Made by a program: the position numbers and the translations under genes
Assembly (NCBI GenBank): GCA_018607135.1
Contig: JABBCA010000098.1
Location: forward strand, 1 to 64,000
Source of the DNA: Opitutales bacterium
Lineage (GTDB): Bacteria; Verrucomicrobiota; Verrucomicrobiia; Opitutales; Coraliomargaritaceae
DNA: 64,000 nucleotides
Direction of reading: 5' to 3'
The notes under the pieces: generated by a model
The model's database searches: none
What the model was told of the DNA's origin: nothing
Seen by the model: only the letters and a program-made list of their open reading frames with translations
Part shown: positions 19,232 through 30,662 of the stretch, in pieces
Position numbering within the stretch: position 1 is the stretch's first letter
Layout: the number at the start of each line of letters is the position of its first letter

Positions 19232-22216
19232 ATGGGAGATTTTCATCAACACGGACTCATTACTACACTGCATCAGCTAAACAATCGGCCGCTCGAAAAA
19301 CTCGAGGCGGATTTGATGCAGTTTCGTAAGCACCGCCCAATGGCTTTGGTGTTGCCTTCACTGTATTCAGAACTGCAAGGCCCTGCACTATCATCCATTT
19401 TAGATGAGATCGCAGAGGTGCCTTATCTGGATCAAATCGTGGTTGGGCTTGATCGCGCGAACGAGCAAGAGTATCGTCATGCCTTGGAGTTTTTCGGGCG
19501 TTTACCGCAACAGCCTCAAGTGCTTTGGAATGATGGCCCTCGTTTGCGTAAAATTGATGCACTTCTTGCTGAGAAAGGGCTCGCTCCTAAAGAGCCAGGT
19601 AAGGGCCGCAATGTTTGGTATATGTTCGGGTATGTAATTGCGTCGGGCAAGGCGCAGGCCGTGGCGCTTCACGATTGCGATATCACGACTTACAAGCGCG
19701 ATATGCTGGCGCGGCTGATCTATCCAGTCGCGAATCCATCCTTTAGTTATAAGTTCTGCAAAGGCTATTATGCACGAGTCGCTAAGGGCTCGATGAATGG
19801 ACGTGTCTGCCGCTTGCTGGTTACGCCTCTGATTCGTGCACTTAAAAAAGTCTGTGGACCAAACGACTACCTCGATTATTTAGATAGCTTTCACTATCCT
19901 TTGGCGGGCGAGTTCTCCATGCAGAAGGACGTGATCGAAGACATTCGCATTCCATCGGATTGGGGGCTGGAAATGGGTGTGCTTTCTGAAACCCAGCGTA
20001 ATTACGCGACGAATCAAATTTGTCAGGTCGACGTGGCCGATACCTATGATCACAAGCACCAAGACTTATCATTGGAAGATCGCACTAAAGGTCTATCAAA
20101 GATGAGTTGCGATATCACCAAGTCGTTGTATCGAAAAATGGCGACACAGGGCCAGGTGTTTTCACACGAGACTGTGCGCACGATTAAGGCAGCTTACTAC
20201 CGTATCGCGCTCGATTTGGTGGAGAGTTATCACAGTGACGCCTCGATCAATGGATTGAAGTATGATCGACACACGGAAGGTTCAGCGGTCGAAGTCTTTG
20301 CGGAGAATATTCTCAATGCGGGTGAAGAGTTCTTGGATCCGAGCAAGTCGATGGACGTGCCATTCATGCCGAGTTGGAAGCGAGTGATCTCGGCGGTGCC
20401 TGATATTTTACATCAGCTTCGTGTCGCGGTGGAAGAAGATCGTGAGGAGTTTGGTTCCGACATTGTAGTGAACCCTTCGCTGCGCCAAGGACAACGTGTT
20501 CGCCAAAGAGTGGCACTGCATGTGAACGAAATTTATGGGCCAGAAGATGCCGATGAAATTACTGATGACATCATGCAAGCCGCAGGGATGTCTGAGACTT
20601 CTACACCAGTCGCATTTGGAACCAGTAAATGGGACGAGTCCGATGTTATGATGATCACTTATGGCGATTCGATTCAGAAGGAAGGCCGTGCGCCGCTACG
20701 TGAGCTGAATCACTTCATGATGAGCGAACTCAAAGACACTTTGAGTGGTGTGCACATTTTGCCATTCAATCCGTATAGCTCGGATGATGGTTTTTCTGTG
20801 ATCGATTACACGGTGGTCAATCAAGAGCTGGGCACGTGGGACGATATCACCGAGCTCACGCAGGAGTTTAAGGTGATGGCTGATTTGGTGATCAATCACT
20901 GCTCGCGTGAATCACAGTGGTTTAAGAACTACATCAAGAACAAAGCTCCTGGTCGTGGTTACTTTATCAACGGCATGGATTATGAGGACCATTCCCAAGT
21001 AGTGCGTCCGCGTAGTTCGCCACTGATGACCGAGGTGAAATGTGTGGATGGAGTGAAACAAGTTTGGTGCACCTTTGGTGAAGATCAGGTCGACTTGAAC
21101 TATCGCAACCCCGACGTCCTTCTCGAAATTGTGCGGATCGTCCGTCAATATGTGGAGCAGGGGATACTGTATTTCCGCTTAGATGCGATCGCTTTCCTTT
21201 GGAAGGAGTCAGGCTCAAGTTGTGTGCACCTGCCGCAGACACACGAGATTATTAAGTTACTTCGCTTGGTGATTGAAAATCTCGAGCCATCAGCGGTGAT
21301 CATCACTGAGACGAATGTGCCAAATCGAGAGAACCTTAGCTACTTCGGTAACGACAATGAGGCGCACTTGATCTATAACTTCTCTCTGCCTCCATTGCTT
21401 TTACAGGCGATCCTCAATGGCAACTGTCAGCACTTGAAGACATGGATGATGTCGATGCCACCAGCGCGTCGCGGTCGTGCATATTTGAACTTCATTGCAT
21501 CTCACGATGGTATTGGTCTGCGCCCAGCCGAAGGCTTGCTCTCTGATGACGAGCTTGAAGGTCTGATCGAGAATATTCGCAGCTCGGGCGGTGAAATTTC
21601 CATGCGCAGAACACCGGACGGTGAGCTGAAGCCTTACGAGGCAAACATCTCACTTTACAGTGCGATGGCAAAGCCGATCGGTGGCGATGTGGATGGTTTC
21701 CAGCAGGCTCGATTTATCTGCGCCCACACAATCATGCTTGCGCTCGAAGGACTGCCTGCAATTTACATCCACAGCATGCTCGGCACTGAAAATGATCGTG
21801 CGGGCATGGTGCGCACAGGGCGCGCACGAAGCATCAACCGCTACCAATGGCAAGCTGATGATCTCTATGCTGCACTGGAAGATGATTCGCGACATCACAA
21901 AGCAGTCTTTAGCGAGATGAAGCGATTGATTGAGATTCGTCGTAAACAAGAGGCGTTCAATCCGAATTCGACTCAATACACGTTGCACTTCTCGGATCAA
22001 ATTTTCGCCTTCTGGCGCGAGAGTTTAAATCGAGATCAAAGTGTCTTCGCGCTACACAATGTGTCCGCAGAGCCTCAGACGATTCCCTTGGTTGAGCTCA
22101 ATCTCTACGCCACCGAATCCTGGACCGACCTCATTAGCGGTAAGAAATATACTGACCTTGAAAAAGTAATCGAGTTGAAGCCTTACGGTTGTGTCTGGAT
22201 TACGAACAAGGGGTAG
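19232..22216 (+). CDS. Fusion: glucosyl-3-phosphoglycerate synthase + GH13_18 phosphorylase
   Basis: A 994-residue two-enzyme protein. Residues 1 to about 400 match bacterial glucosyl-3-phosphoglycerate synthase: LVLPSLYSELQGPAL, WNDGPR, GKGRNVWYMFGY, the metal-binding LHDCD (147-150), GPNDYLDYLDSF and DWGLEMGVL. Residues about 455-994 form a GH13 subfamily 18 (sucrose-phosphorylase-like) domain: LPFNPYSSDDGFSVIDY, nucleophile Asp651 in FRLDAIAF, acid/base Glu693 in ITETNVP, and Asp759 in ASHDGIGLRP. Known GH13_18 members include sucrose, sucrose-6-phosphate and glucosylglycerate phosphorylases. Given its partner domain and gpgP, phosphorolysis of glucosylglycerate is the best guess. The protein would thus hold both the building and the recycling enzyme for one osmolyte. 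Sucrose phosphorylase activity is the alternative. Confidence 0.85.
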   Translation: MGDFHQHGLITTLHQLNNRPLEKLEADLMQFRKHRPMALVLPSLYSELQGPALSSILDEIAEVPYLDQIVVGLDRANEQEYRHALEFFGRLPQQPQVLWNDGPRLRKIDALLAEKGLAPKEPGKGRNVWYMFGYVIASGKAQAVALHDCDITTYKRDMLARLIYPVANPSFSYKFCKGYYARVAKGSMNGRVCRLLVTPLIRALKKVCGPNDYLDYLDSFHYPLAGEFSMQKDVIEDIRIPSDWGLEMGVLSETQRNYATNQICQVDVADTYDHKHQDLSLEDRTKGLSKMSCDITKSLYRKMATQGQVFSHETVRTIKAAYYRIALDLVESYHSDASINGLKYDRHTEGSAVEVFAENILNAGEEFLDPSKSMDVPFMPSWKRVISAVPDILHQLRVAVEEDREEFGSDIVVNPSLRQGQRVRQRVALHVNEIYGPEDADEITDDIMQAAGMSETSTPVAFGTSKWDESDVMMITYGDSIQKEGRAPLRELNHFMMSELKDTLSGVHILPFNPYSSDDGFSVIDYTVVNQELGTWDDITELTQEFKVMADLVINHCSRESQWFKNYIKNKAPGRGYFINGMDYEDHSQVVRPRSSPLMTEVKCVDGVKQVWCTFGEDQVDLNYRNPDVLLEIVRIVRQYVEQGILYFRLDAIAFLWKESGSSCVHLPQTHEIIKLLRLVIENLEPSAVIITETNVPNRENLSYFGNDNEAHLIYNFSLPPLLLQAILNGNCQHLKTWMMSMPPARRGRAYLNFIASHDGIGLRPAEGLLSDDELEGLIENIRSSGGEISMRRTPDGELKPYEANISLYSAMAKPIGGDVDGFQQARFICAHTIMLALEGLPAIYIHSMLGTENDRAGMVRTGRARSINRYQWQADDLYAALEDDSRHHKAVFSEMKRLIEIRRKQEAFNPNSTQYTLHFSDQIFAFWRESLNRDQSVFALHNVSAEPQTIPLVELNLYATESWTDLISGKKYTDLEKVIELKPYGCVWITNKG

Positions 22217-22222
22217 GCGTTT

Positions 22223-22864
22223 CTAGCCTTCGTCATGGCCTGAAATGCGTTCTCTAAATACGAACCCGATTAATCGACCCGTGAAGAGAATTCCATAAGC
22301 GCCGATTAGACCTTCTAAAATCCATGATGCGGGAAATGCGCCATCTAAAAAAAAGCTGAGGAGGCTGAAGGCCATGAATGCAACGATCATAATAACATAG
22401 CTGCTGCCAGCGGAGCGTATTGCTTGAATTAACACTACTGGGTTGAATGCTTTACTGTAGTCGTCCATCGCTGCGATCATCAAGCCGAGGGGGATGTATA
22501 GGAAGGCGGTAAGCATTAATGATATAGCAGCTGTTTCACTGACATCAGTTTGCCAGATAATGAGAATTGCTGGTAACATACCCGCGATCCACACGCCTGC
22601 TACTTTTAGGAGGGGGATGGCAATGTTGTCGAAGATGTCGCCGAAATCAGGGAAGTCGGGAGCATCTTTGTAGCCGTTCCCGGTGGTGAAGATGATTTTT
22701 AAATGTGTCGCATATATGTATCCGATCAATGCATAGCTGGCTAAGCTAATGATGGGCGCATAGTTTATGAAATGCTGTAGTATAAAGAGTCCTACCAAGC
22801 AGAAGAACATTTTTAGGTTCTTGTTTTGCAGGGGGAAGAAAATGGATTCACTGAGTATATTCAT
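22223..22864 (-). CDS. Integral membrane protein, DUF4013-like
   Basis: A 213-residue protein with about six hydrophobic segments (for example FFCLVGLFILQHFI, VAGVWIAGMLPAILIIW, YVIMIVAFMAFSLLSFFL). Its order of segments, the DAPDFPDFGDIF loop and the late GRLIGFVFRERI resemble DUF4013 family proteins, of unknown function. It converges with the glucosylglycerate fusion gene, 6 bases apart. There are no catalytic motifs. Confidence 0.65.
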   Translation of the reverse strand: MNILSESIFFPLQNKNLKMFFCLVGLFILQHFINYAPIISLASYALIGYIYATHLKIIFTTGNGYKDAPDFPDFGDIFDNIAIPLLKVAGVWIAGMLPAILIIWQTDVSETAAISLMLTAFLYIPLGLMIAAMDDYSKAFNPVVLIQAIRSAGSSYVIMIVAFMAFSLLSFFLDGAFPASWILEGLIGAYGILFTGRLIGFVFRERISGHDEG

Positions 22865-23027
22865 TCGGACCGATTGAAATTTGGTATATTGTAAATGTAA
22901 AGAGCGTTACTTATGGTGTGTGGCATCTTGGTGGGGAATTATCGTTTTCAGGGCCTCACTATAGCATGCTGTGGACTCAAATTATTGCGCGTCTTCAGCC
23001 TGATCTGTAGTTTTCGAATTACTATTA

Positions 23028-23044
23028 TTCATAAATTCAATGAA
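23028..23044. promoter_or_regulatory. Candidate regulator site upstream of nirA
   Basis: TTCAT and ATGAA flank a 7-base centre (T-N11-A spacing is contained), about 70 bases upstream of nirA. The half-site context ATTCATAAA also occurs at 11939-11947 between the LysR gene and the NasS-like gene. This could be the operator of the LysR protein; support is weak. Confidence 0.25.
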
Positions 23045-23110
23045 AACCTTGAAATGAACTAATCTAAACATTTACTGAGATTGGCATGGCTTGCGCTCTT
23101 TCCGGGTATA

Positions 23111-24853
23111 ATGAGCGCAAGTTTTTCGAATAATCAGAAACAATACCTAGAAGGCTTTTTTGCAGGGGTGAATCAACGTCCCGGGATGCCTTTTATGGGG
23201 CAAAATGCTGCTGGGCAGTTCACCGATAGTCCAGCGGAGTCTGTGGAGCAGTCTGTTTACGGCACCCCGATTGATGATCTGTGCAAGGAGGAGACGATCA
23301 AGCACGAGCGCAACGGGCTCGATGTGTGGGACACGATTGTCGCTGACTCCGAGATTGGACAATTTCCGCAAGGTGGGGACTTATTTCGCTACAAGTTTTA
23401 TGGCTTATTCCATGTCACACCTGCGCAAGACTCTTTCATGCTCCGCTGTCGCATTCCTGGCTGTGTGCTGAAATCGCATCAATTGGAAGGGCTGGCGGAA
23501 ATTGCTGAAGACTGGGGAGGCGGTTACGCTGACATTACCACGCGCGGGAATTTTCAAGTGCGAGAGATCATGCCGCCAAATACGGTTTCTGTTTTGAACA
23601 AGGTGGTCGATATTGGACTGACTTCACGAGGCGCGGGCGCGGACAATGTTCGCAATGTGACCGCGACGCCTACGACTGGGTTTGATCCTCAAGAGTTGAT
23701 CGACGTGCTTCCTTATGCCAAGGCGATGCATCACTACATTTTGAACAATCGCGATCTGTATGGCATGCCGCGTAAGTTTAATATCGCCTTTGATAGCGGT
23801 GGTAAAATTTCCGCCTGTGCGGACACCAACGACATCGCTTTCTATGCGGTGAAGGTAGGCGAAGGGCAAAGTGTTGAGCTTGGTGTTTATTTCCGTGTGC
23901 AGCTTTGTGGGATCACGGGACACAAGCAATTTGCTTCAGACTGTGGGCTGATGGTGAAGCCCTCGCAAGCAGTGCCGCTTGCCGCTGCAATGTTGCGCGT
24001 CTTTATTGAAAATGGTGATCGCACCAATCGTAAGAAGGCGCGGTTGAAATATCTCGTGGATGATTGGGGTGTGGCAAAGTATCTTGAAGAGACGAAGAAG
24101 AAACTGGCTTTCGAAGTGACCGAGCTTCCCTTGGAGCAGTGCGAGCCGCGTCAACCGACTCTTCAACATGGTCACATCGGTGTTTATAAAGAAAAGACTG
24201 AAGGGCTCAACTATATCGGTGTCGTTGTTCCAGTTGGACGTATGTTGCCCGAGCAAATGAAGGCGATTGCGAAAATCGCAACTGATTTGGGGCGCGGTGA
24301 TATTCGTTTAACTGCGTGGCAGAATTTGATTATCTCTGGAGTGAGTGACGCGAATTTAGATGCGGCTAAACTGGCGATTCGGGAAGCTGGTTTTGATTAC
24401 AAATCGACGACGATCTCTGGAGGGCTGGTTGCGTGCACGGGTAATGCTGGGTGTAAATTCGCAGCAAGTAATACCAAGGGGCATGCGTTGCAGCTGGGTG
24501 AGTATTTGGAATCTCAGATTGAACTCGATCAACCGATCAACATACATCTGACCGGTTGCCATCACTCTTGCGCTCAACACTACATCGGCGACATCGGTTT
24601 GATAGGTGCGAAAGTGAAAGTCGGCGAAGAGAGCGTCGAGGGCTACGCCGTGGTTCTCGGTGGCGGCGTCGAAGAGCGTCAGACCATCGCTCATGAGATC
24701 TTCCCTGGAACTGCTTTTGAAGAGTTAAAGCCACTGCTACTCAAGGTGCTGAAGACGTATCTACATCAACGCGATGGGCAGGAGACCTTCTGGGAGTTTA
24801 CCAGTCGCCACACCGCCGACGAATTGAAAGCACTCTTCGCAGTCGCTGCTTAA
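23111..24853 (+). CDS. nirA: Assimilatory ferredoxin-type nitrite reductase NirA
   Basis: A 580-residue siroheme/[4Fe-4S] reductase that takes nitrite to ammonium with six electrons. Cluster ligands are Cys442 and Cys448 in [11 protein letters not shown] and Cys483 and Cys487 in [10 protein letters not shown]. Other family segments: [29 protein letters not shown] (residues 169-187), and [14 protein letters not shown] at 23111 is preferred over an ATG ten codons earlier because [19 protein letters not shown] is the conserved beginning. The N-terminal [15 protein letters not shown] resembles the N-terminus of the diflavin reductase at 28818-30554. A sulfite reductase role is the family alternative, but the nitrate reductase gene downstream favours nitrite. 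Confidence 0.9.
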   Translation: MSASFSNNQKQYLEGFFAGVNQRPGMPFMGQNAAGQFTDSPAESVEQSVYGTPIDDLCKEETIKHERNGLDVWDTIVADSEIGQFPQGGDLFRYKFYGLFHVTPAQDSFMLRCRIPGCVLKSHQLEGLAEIAEDWGGGYADITTRGNFQVREIMPPNTVSVLNKVVDIGLTSRGAGADNVRNVTATPTTGFDPQELIDVLPYAKAMHHYILNNRDLYGMPRKFNIAFDSGGKISACADTNDIAFYAVKVGEGQSVELGVYFRVQLCGITGHKQFASDCGLMVKPSQAVPLAAAMLRVFIENGDRTNRKKARLKYLVDDWGVAKYLEETKKKLAFEVTELPLEQCEPRQPTLQHGHIGVYKEKTEGLNYIGVVVPVGRMLPEQMKAIAKIATDLGRGDIRLTAWQNLIISGVSDANLDAAKLAIREAGFDYKSTTISGGLVACTGNAGCKFAASNTKGHALQLGEYLESQIELDQPINIHLTGCHHSCAQHYIGDIGLIGAKVKVGEESVEGYAVVLGGGVEERQTIAHEIFPGTAFEELKPLLLKVLKTYLHQRDGQETFWEFTSRHTADELKALFAVAA

Positions 24854-24967
24854 TATTACCAATTCTATTCATGAGCTGAACCCTAGAGGATTACGATTAG
24901 GATGAAGACTTACTAGGGATTATTCATTATTAACCATTCACTCACAGTTGAAGATTCGCCGATCGAA

Positions 24968-26517
24968 ATGCTCTTGAAAGAGCAGGGGACTTTGCAGACT
25001 CCTGTTGGTGTATTTTCTGCGCAGCATGAGACGGTTGCTGCGGAGCCCGAACAAGCTCAATTTTATAAGCAGCTGATTCCTTTGAGTAAGCCCAGCGTGG
25101 GCGAGCAATATGCATTCAAAGTCGATCTCGATCGTTGCACAGGTTGTAAAGGCTGTGTCTCTGCATGTCATAGTCTAAACGGTCTCGACGACCACGAAAC
25201 GTGGCGCGATGTGGGCGTGATTCACGGCGGAGGATTGGCGGAAGCCTCATTTACTCAGACGGTGACGACGGCTTGCCATCATTGTGCGGATCCAGCTTGT
25301 CTGAATGGCTGCCCAGTGCTGGCCTACGAGAAAGACCCGGAGACAGGGATTGTTCGTCATTTGGATGATCAATGCATCGGGTGTCAGTATTGTGCTTTGA
25401 AGTGCCCTTACGATGTGCCGAAGTATTCGAAGCAGCTAGGTATCGTGCGAAAGTGTGACATGTGTCACGATCGGCTCGCTGAGGGTGAAGCACCTGCCTG
25501 TGTTCAAGCGTGCCCAACAGAGGCAATTAGTATTACCATTGTGAATACGCATGAAGTTACCGTTGCTGCAAAAGGCGGTGTGGACTTTTTACCGACAGCA
25601 CCAGCTGCCGAATATACCGTGCCGACTACTCAATATGTGACTACACGTGAGATTCCAAAGGACGTCGTTGCGGGTGATTTGTATTCATTAAAAACAGAAC
25701 ATGCGCACCTGCCATTGGTGCTAATGTTAGTGCTCACTCAACTGTCTGTGGGTCTGTATGCTGCTGCTCTGTATACTGGAGAGGGTTTGTTGTCGGTCGT
25801 GACGCGAGTGGCTGCGTTCATTTCAATGGGCCTAGGCTTAGCGGCTTCGACCTCTCATTTGGGGCGTCCTCTAGGCGCTTGGCGTGCATTCTTGGGGCTG
25901 CGTCGTTCGTGGCTGAGCCGTGAAATTGTGATTTTTGGAGCATTCTCTGGAGTTGCGTTTGGATATACTGCGAGTGCTTTTATCGAGGTCGTGCCTGCTG
26001 GTTTGGAGGACTTGCTGGCTTGGAGCACGGTGTTGAGCGGCGCGTTGGGCGTCTTTTGTTCAGTGATGATTTACCATGATACACGTCGACCATTTTGGAG
26101 ATTCTCTATCAGCGGATTTAAGTTTTTTGCCACCACTGTGGGGCTCGGTATCGCGGGTTACTTGACGGCGAGCGTCTATGCGGGATTGGAAACGATGACG
26201 CTGCTTTACCCACTGTTAGCCACATTCATCTTTAAGCTCGTGCTTGAGGTGGCACAGCTTGGCGACGCCACTGCAGGCGATATGTCGCCCTCTAAGAAGT
26301 CTGCCATGTTGATGCTCTATCCTTTGCGAACGGTATTGGTTGCACGTTTTGTTTTATGCGCCATTGGACTCCTTAGTTTTGGATTCCTATTCGTGGAGCC
26401 GTCAAATTTTGCTTTAGTAGTGGTTGGGTTCAGCAGTCTTCTGGCGAGTGAGCTGCTGGAGCGGGTGCTCTTTTTTAAGGCAGTAGCTGCGCCTAAGATG
26501 CCAGGGGGTGTGATCTC

Positions 26518-26521
<4 letters not shown>
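24968..26521 (+). CDS. DmsB-DmsC fusion: iron-sulfur and membrane-anchor subunit for nitrate reductase
   Basis: A 517-residue fusion. The N-terminal part (about 55-190) is a DmsB/NarH-like ferredoxin with four Cys groups: [35 protein letters not shown] and CDMCHDRL...CVQAC, ligands for four [4Fe-4S] clusters. From about residue 240 the protein is a DmsC-like anchor with roughly eight membrane helices, including [19 protein letters not shown], a DmsC signature. DmsC proteins oxidise quinol and pass electrons to DmsB and the molybdenum subunit. There is no Tat signal on it or on the next gene, so the active site should face the cytosol. The stop overlaps the ATG of nasA (ATGA), so the two are translationally coupled. 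Confidence 0.88.
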
Positions 26522-28752
<2,231 letters not shown>

Positions 28753-28817
28753 TCCTAATCTTACTCGCAATCTTAACCTAAGACCTGTGAGGAGTATGAG
28801 TAAGACATATCATTATT

Positions 28818-30554
28818 ATGACAACTGCACCTTTCATTCCTGAAACTGCGCCTTTCAGCGAAGATCAACGCGCATGGCTTAATGGCTTTCTTGCTGGGCT
28901 CTATTCGTCGGACGACGTAAGTGGAAGTGCGGCCTCAGCCGCGGCGACACCCGTTACGATTCTATTCGGATCTCAAACAGGCACCGCTGAAACGCTCTGT
29001 AAAAAGGCCTCGAAGCAGCTGATAGCGGCAAATTGTGATCCTAAGGTGGTCGATTTGTCTGAAGTGACACCTGAGGATCTAAAGACACTGGAGCACGTGC
29101 TACTCATCACCAGCACTTACGGTGAGGGCGAGCCACCTGACAATGCGCAGTCTTTTCACTCCGCACTCATGGCTGAGGGAGCGCCGACACTTGAGGGGCT
29201 TAATTTCTCGGTGCTTGGGCTGGGGGATTCGTCGTATCCCGACTATTGTCAGTGCAGTAAAGAAATGGATGCGCGTCTTGAAGCACTCGGCGCAAAACGT
29301 ATGGCTCCGATGGTGGAGTGCGACGGAGATCCTGATGAAGGCTTTGCAGAATGGATGGCTTCCGTGCAATCGGTTCTAGGTGAAGCGGGCGCGAGTCCAG
29401 CTGTAGCGGTCGAAGAGGATGTGGATAGCGATGAGCCAGAGTTCACGAAAAAGAACCCCTACGCAGCCAAGCTTCTGAAGACTGAGAATTTGAATAAGGA
29501 AGGTTCTTCCAAAGCGACGCATCACATCGAGATTTCACTGGAAGGTTCTGGGATTGAATACGAAGTAGGGGATGCGCTCGGGGTGTTTCCTGAAAACAAT
29601 GCGAAATTAGTCGATGAGATCATCCAAGCGGCAGGCTTTGAACCGCATGAACTGGCACCCGTTCCGCATGGCGAGGATCAGCAATTGTTTGAGGCGCTAC
29701 GCTTTCACTATGATGTCAGTGTGTTAACGGAGCCCTTCTTGTTGGCTTGCGGGCGACTCACTAAGAACGAGGAACTGAGGGCCATCCTCGCAGACGATGA
29801 ACAGCGTAAGGCCTATCTGTCAGGTCGTGGTTTAGTAGATCCTATAGTTGATTTTGATGTGAAATTTCCGACGACTGAATATTTGGTCGCTCCGTTGAAG
29901 GCGTTGAACCCACGACTGTATTCAATATCATCTAGCCCGAATGCGCATCCGGATGAAGTGCATCTGACGGTTGGTAAGGTGACCTATGATTTACATGGAC
30001 GTAAGCGTATGGGGGTCTGTTCCACATATCTGTCGGACCATCAACTGGATCGTCCAGTCAAGGTGTATATGCACTCCAACAAGGCCTTCCGTTTGACTGA
30101 AAACAACGACGCGCCCGCGATCATGGTTGGCCCCGGCACAGGGATCGCGCCATTCCGCGCCTTCCTTGAAGAACGTGAAGTGCGTGGCGCAAAGGGGAAG
30201 AACTGGTTACTCTTTGGTGATCAACATCAAGCAACTGATTTTCTCTATGAAGAGCAGATCACCGCATGGATGAAAAATGGCTTACTCACTCGATTCGACA
30301 CTGCGTTCTCCCGTGATCAAGAAGAGAAGATCTATGTGCAGAACCGTATCGTAGAGCACGCTGAGGAATTCTACGCATGGCTCGAAGAGGGCGGTTTCAT
30401 TTACATCTGTGGTGATGCTTCACGCATGGCGAAGGATGTTGACGCTGCAATTCACAAGGCAGTCGAAATCGCTGGCGGTAAAACCGAAGACGAAGCCAAG
30501 GCCTATGTGGAAGCATTGAAGAAGACGAAGCGCTACTTGCGCGACGTGTATTAG
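28818..30554 (+). CDS. CysJ-like diflavin reductase (NADPH-FMN-FAD)
   Basis: A 578-residue protein with the CysJ layout: flavodoxin domain (FGSQTGTAETL near 53, TSTYGEGEPPDNA, LGLGDSSYPDYC), FAD domain (PRLYSISSSP) and NADPH domain (GPGTGIAPFRAF, YICGDASRMAKDV, and the C-terminal RYLRDVY with the aromatic end residue). CysJ feeds NADPH electrons to sulfite reductase; here the partner may be NirA, since the gene lies at the end of the nitrate cluster and no cysI is present. Residues 13-27, FSEDQRAWLNGFLAG, resemble NirA residues 5-19. Sulfite assimilation with a distant cysI remains possible. Confidence 0.87.
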   Translation: MTTAPFIPETAPFSEDQRAWLNGFLAGLYSSDDVSGSAASAAATPVTILFGSQTGTAETLCKKASKQLIAANCDPKVVDLSEVTPEDLKTLEHVLLITSTYGEGEPPDNAQSFHSALMAEGAPTLEGLNFSVLGLGDSSYPDYCQCSKEMDARLEALGAKRMAPMVECDGDPDEGFAEWMASVQSVLGEAGASPAVAVEEDVDSDEPEFTKKNPYAAKLLKTENLNKEGSSKATHHIEISLEGSGIEYEVGDALGVFPENNAKLVDEIIQAAGFEPHELAPVPHGEDQQLFEALRFHYDVSVLTEPFLLACGRLTKNEELRAILADDEQRKAYLSGRGLVDPIVDFDVKFPTTEYLVAPLKALNPRLYSISSSPNAHPDEVHLTVGKVTYDLHGRKRMGVCSTYLSDHQLDRPVKVYMHSNKAFRLTENNDAPAIMVGPGTGIAPFRAFLEEREVRGAKGKNWLLFGDQHQATDFLYEEQITAWMKNGLLTRFDTAFSRDQEEKIYVQNRIVEHAEEFYAWLEEGGFIYICGDASRMAKDVDAAIHKAVEIAGGKTEDEAKAYVEALKKTKRYLRDVY

Positions 30555-30624
30555 AGGATAGGGTAGCTATTGGTGGTGGGTTCCTAAAGATTTAAAAAAA
30601 AAAATTTCAGGGGTTTAATTGAAT

Positions 30625-30654
30625 TCGCAGGCTTCATAAATGAAGCCCCTGTGG
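30625..30654. repeat. REP element (core GCTTCATAAATGAAGC, degenerate outer end)
   Basis: CGCAGG-CTTCATAAATGAAG-CCCCTGTGG forms a 7-8 bp hairpin and has the same organisation as the other REP elements, in the orientation that ends with the altered GTAGGGG complement. It lies 8 bases from the stop codon of the first caspase gene. Confidence 0.75.
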
Positions 30655-30662
30655 ATGATGTC

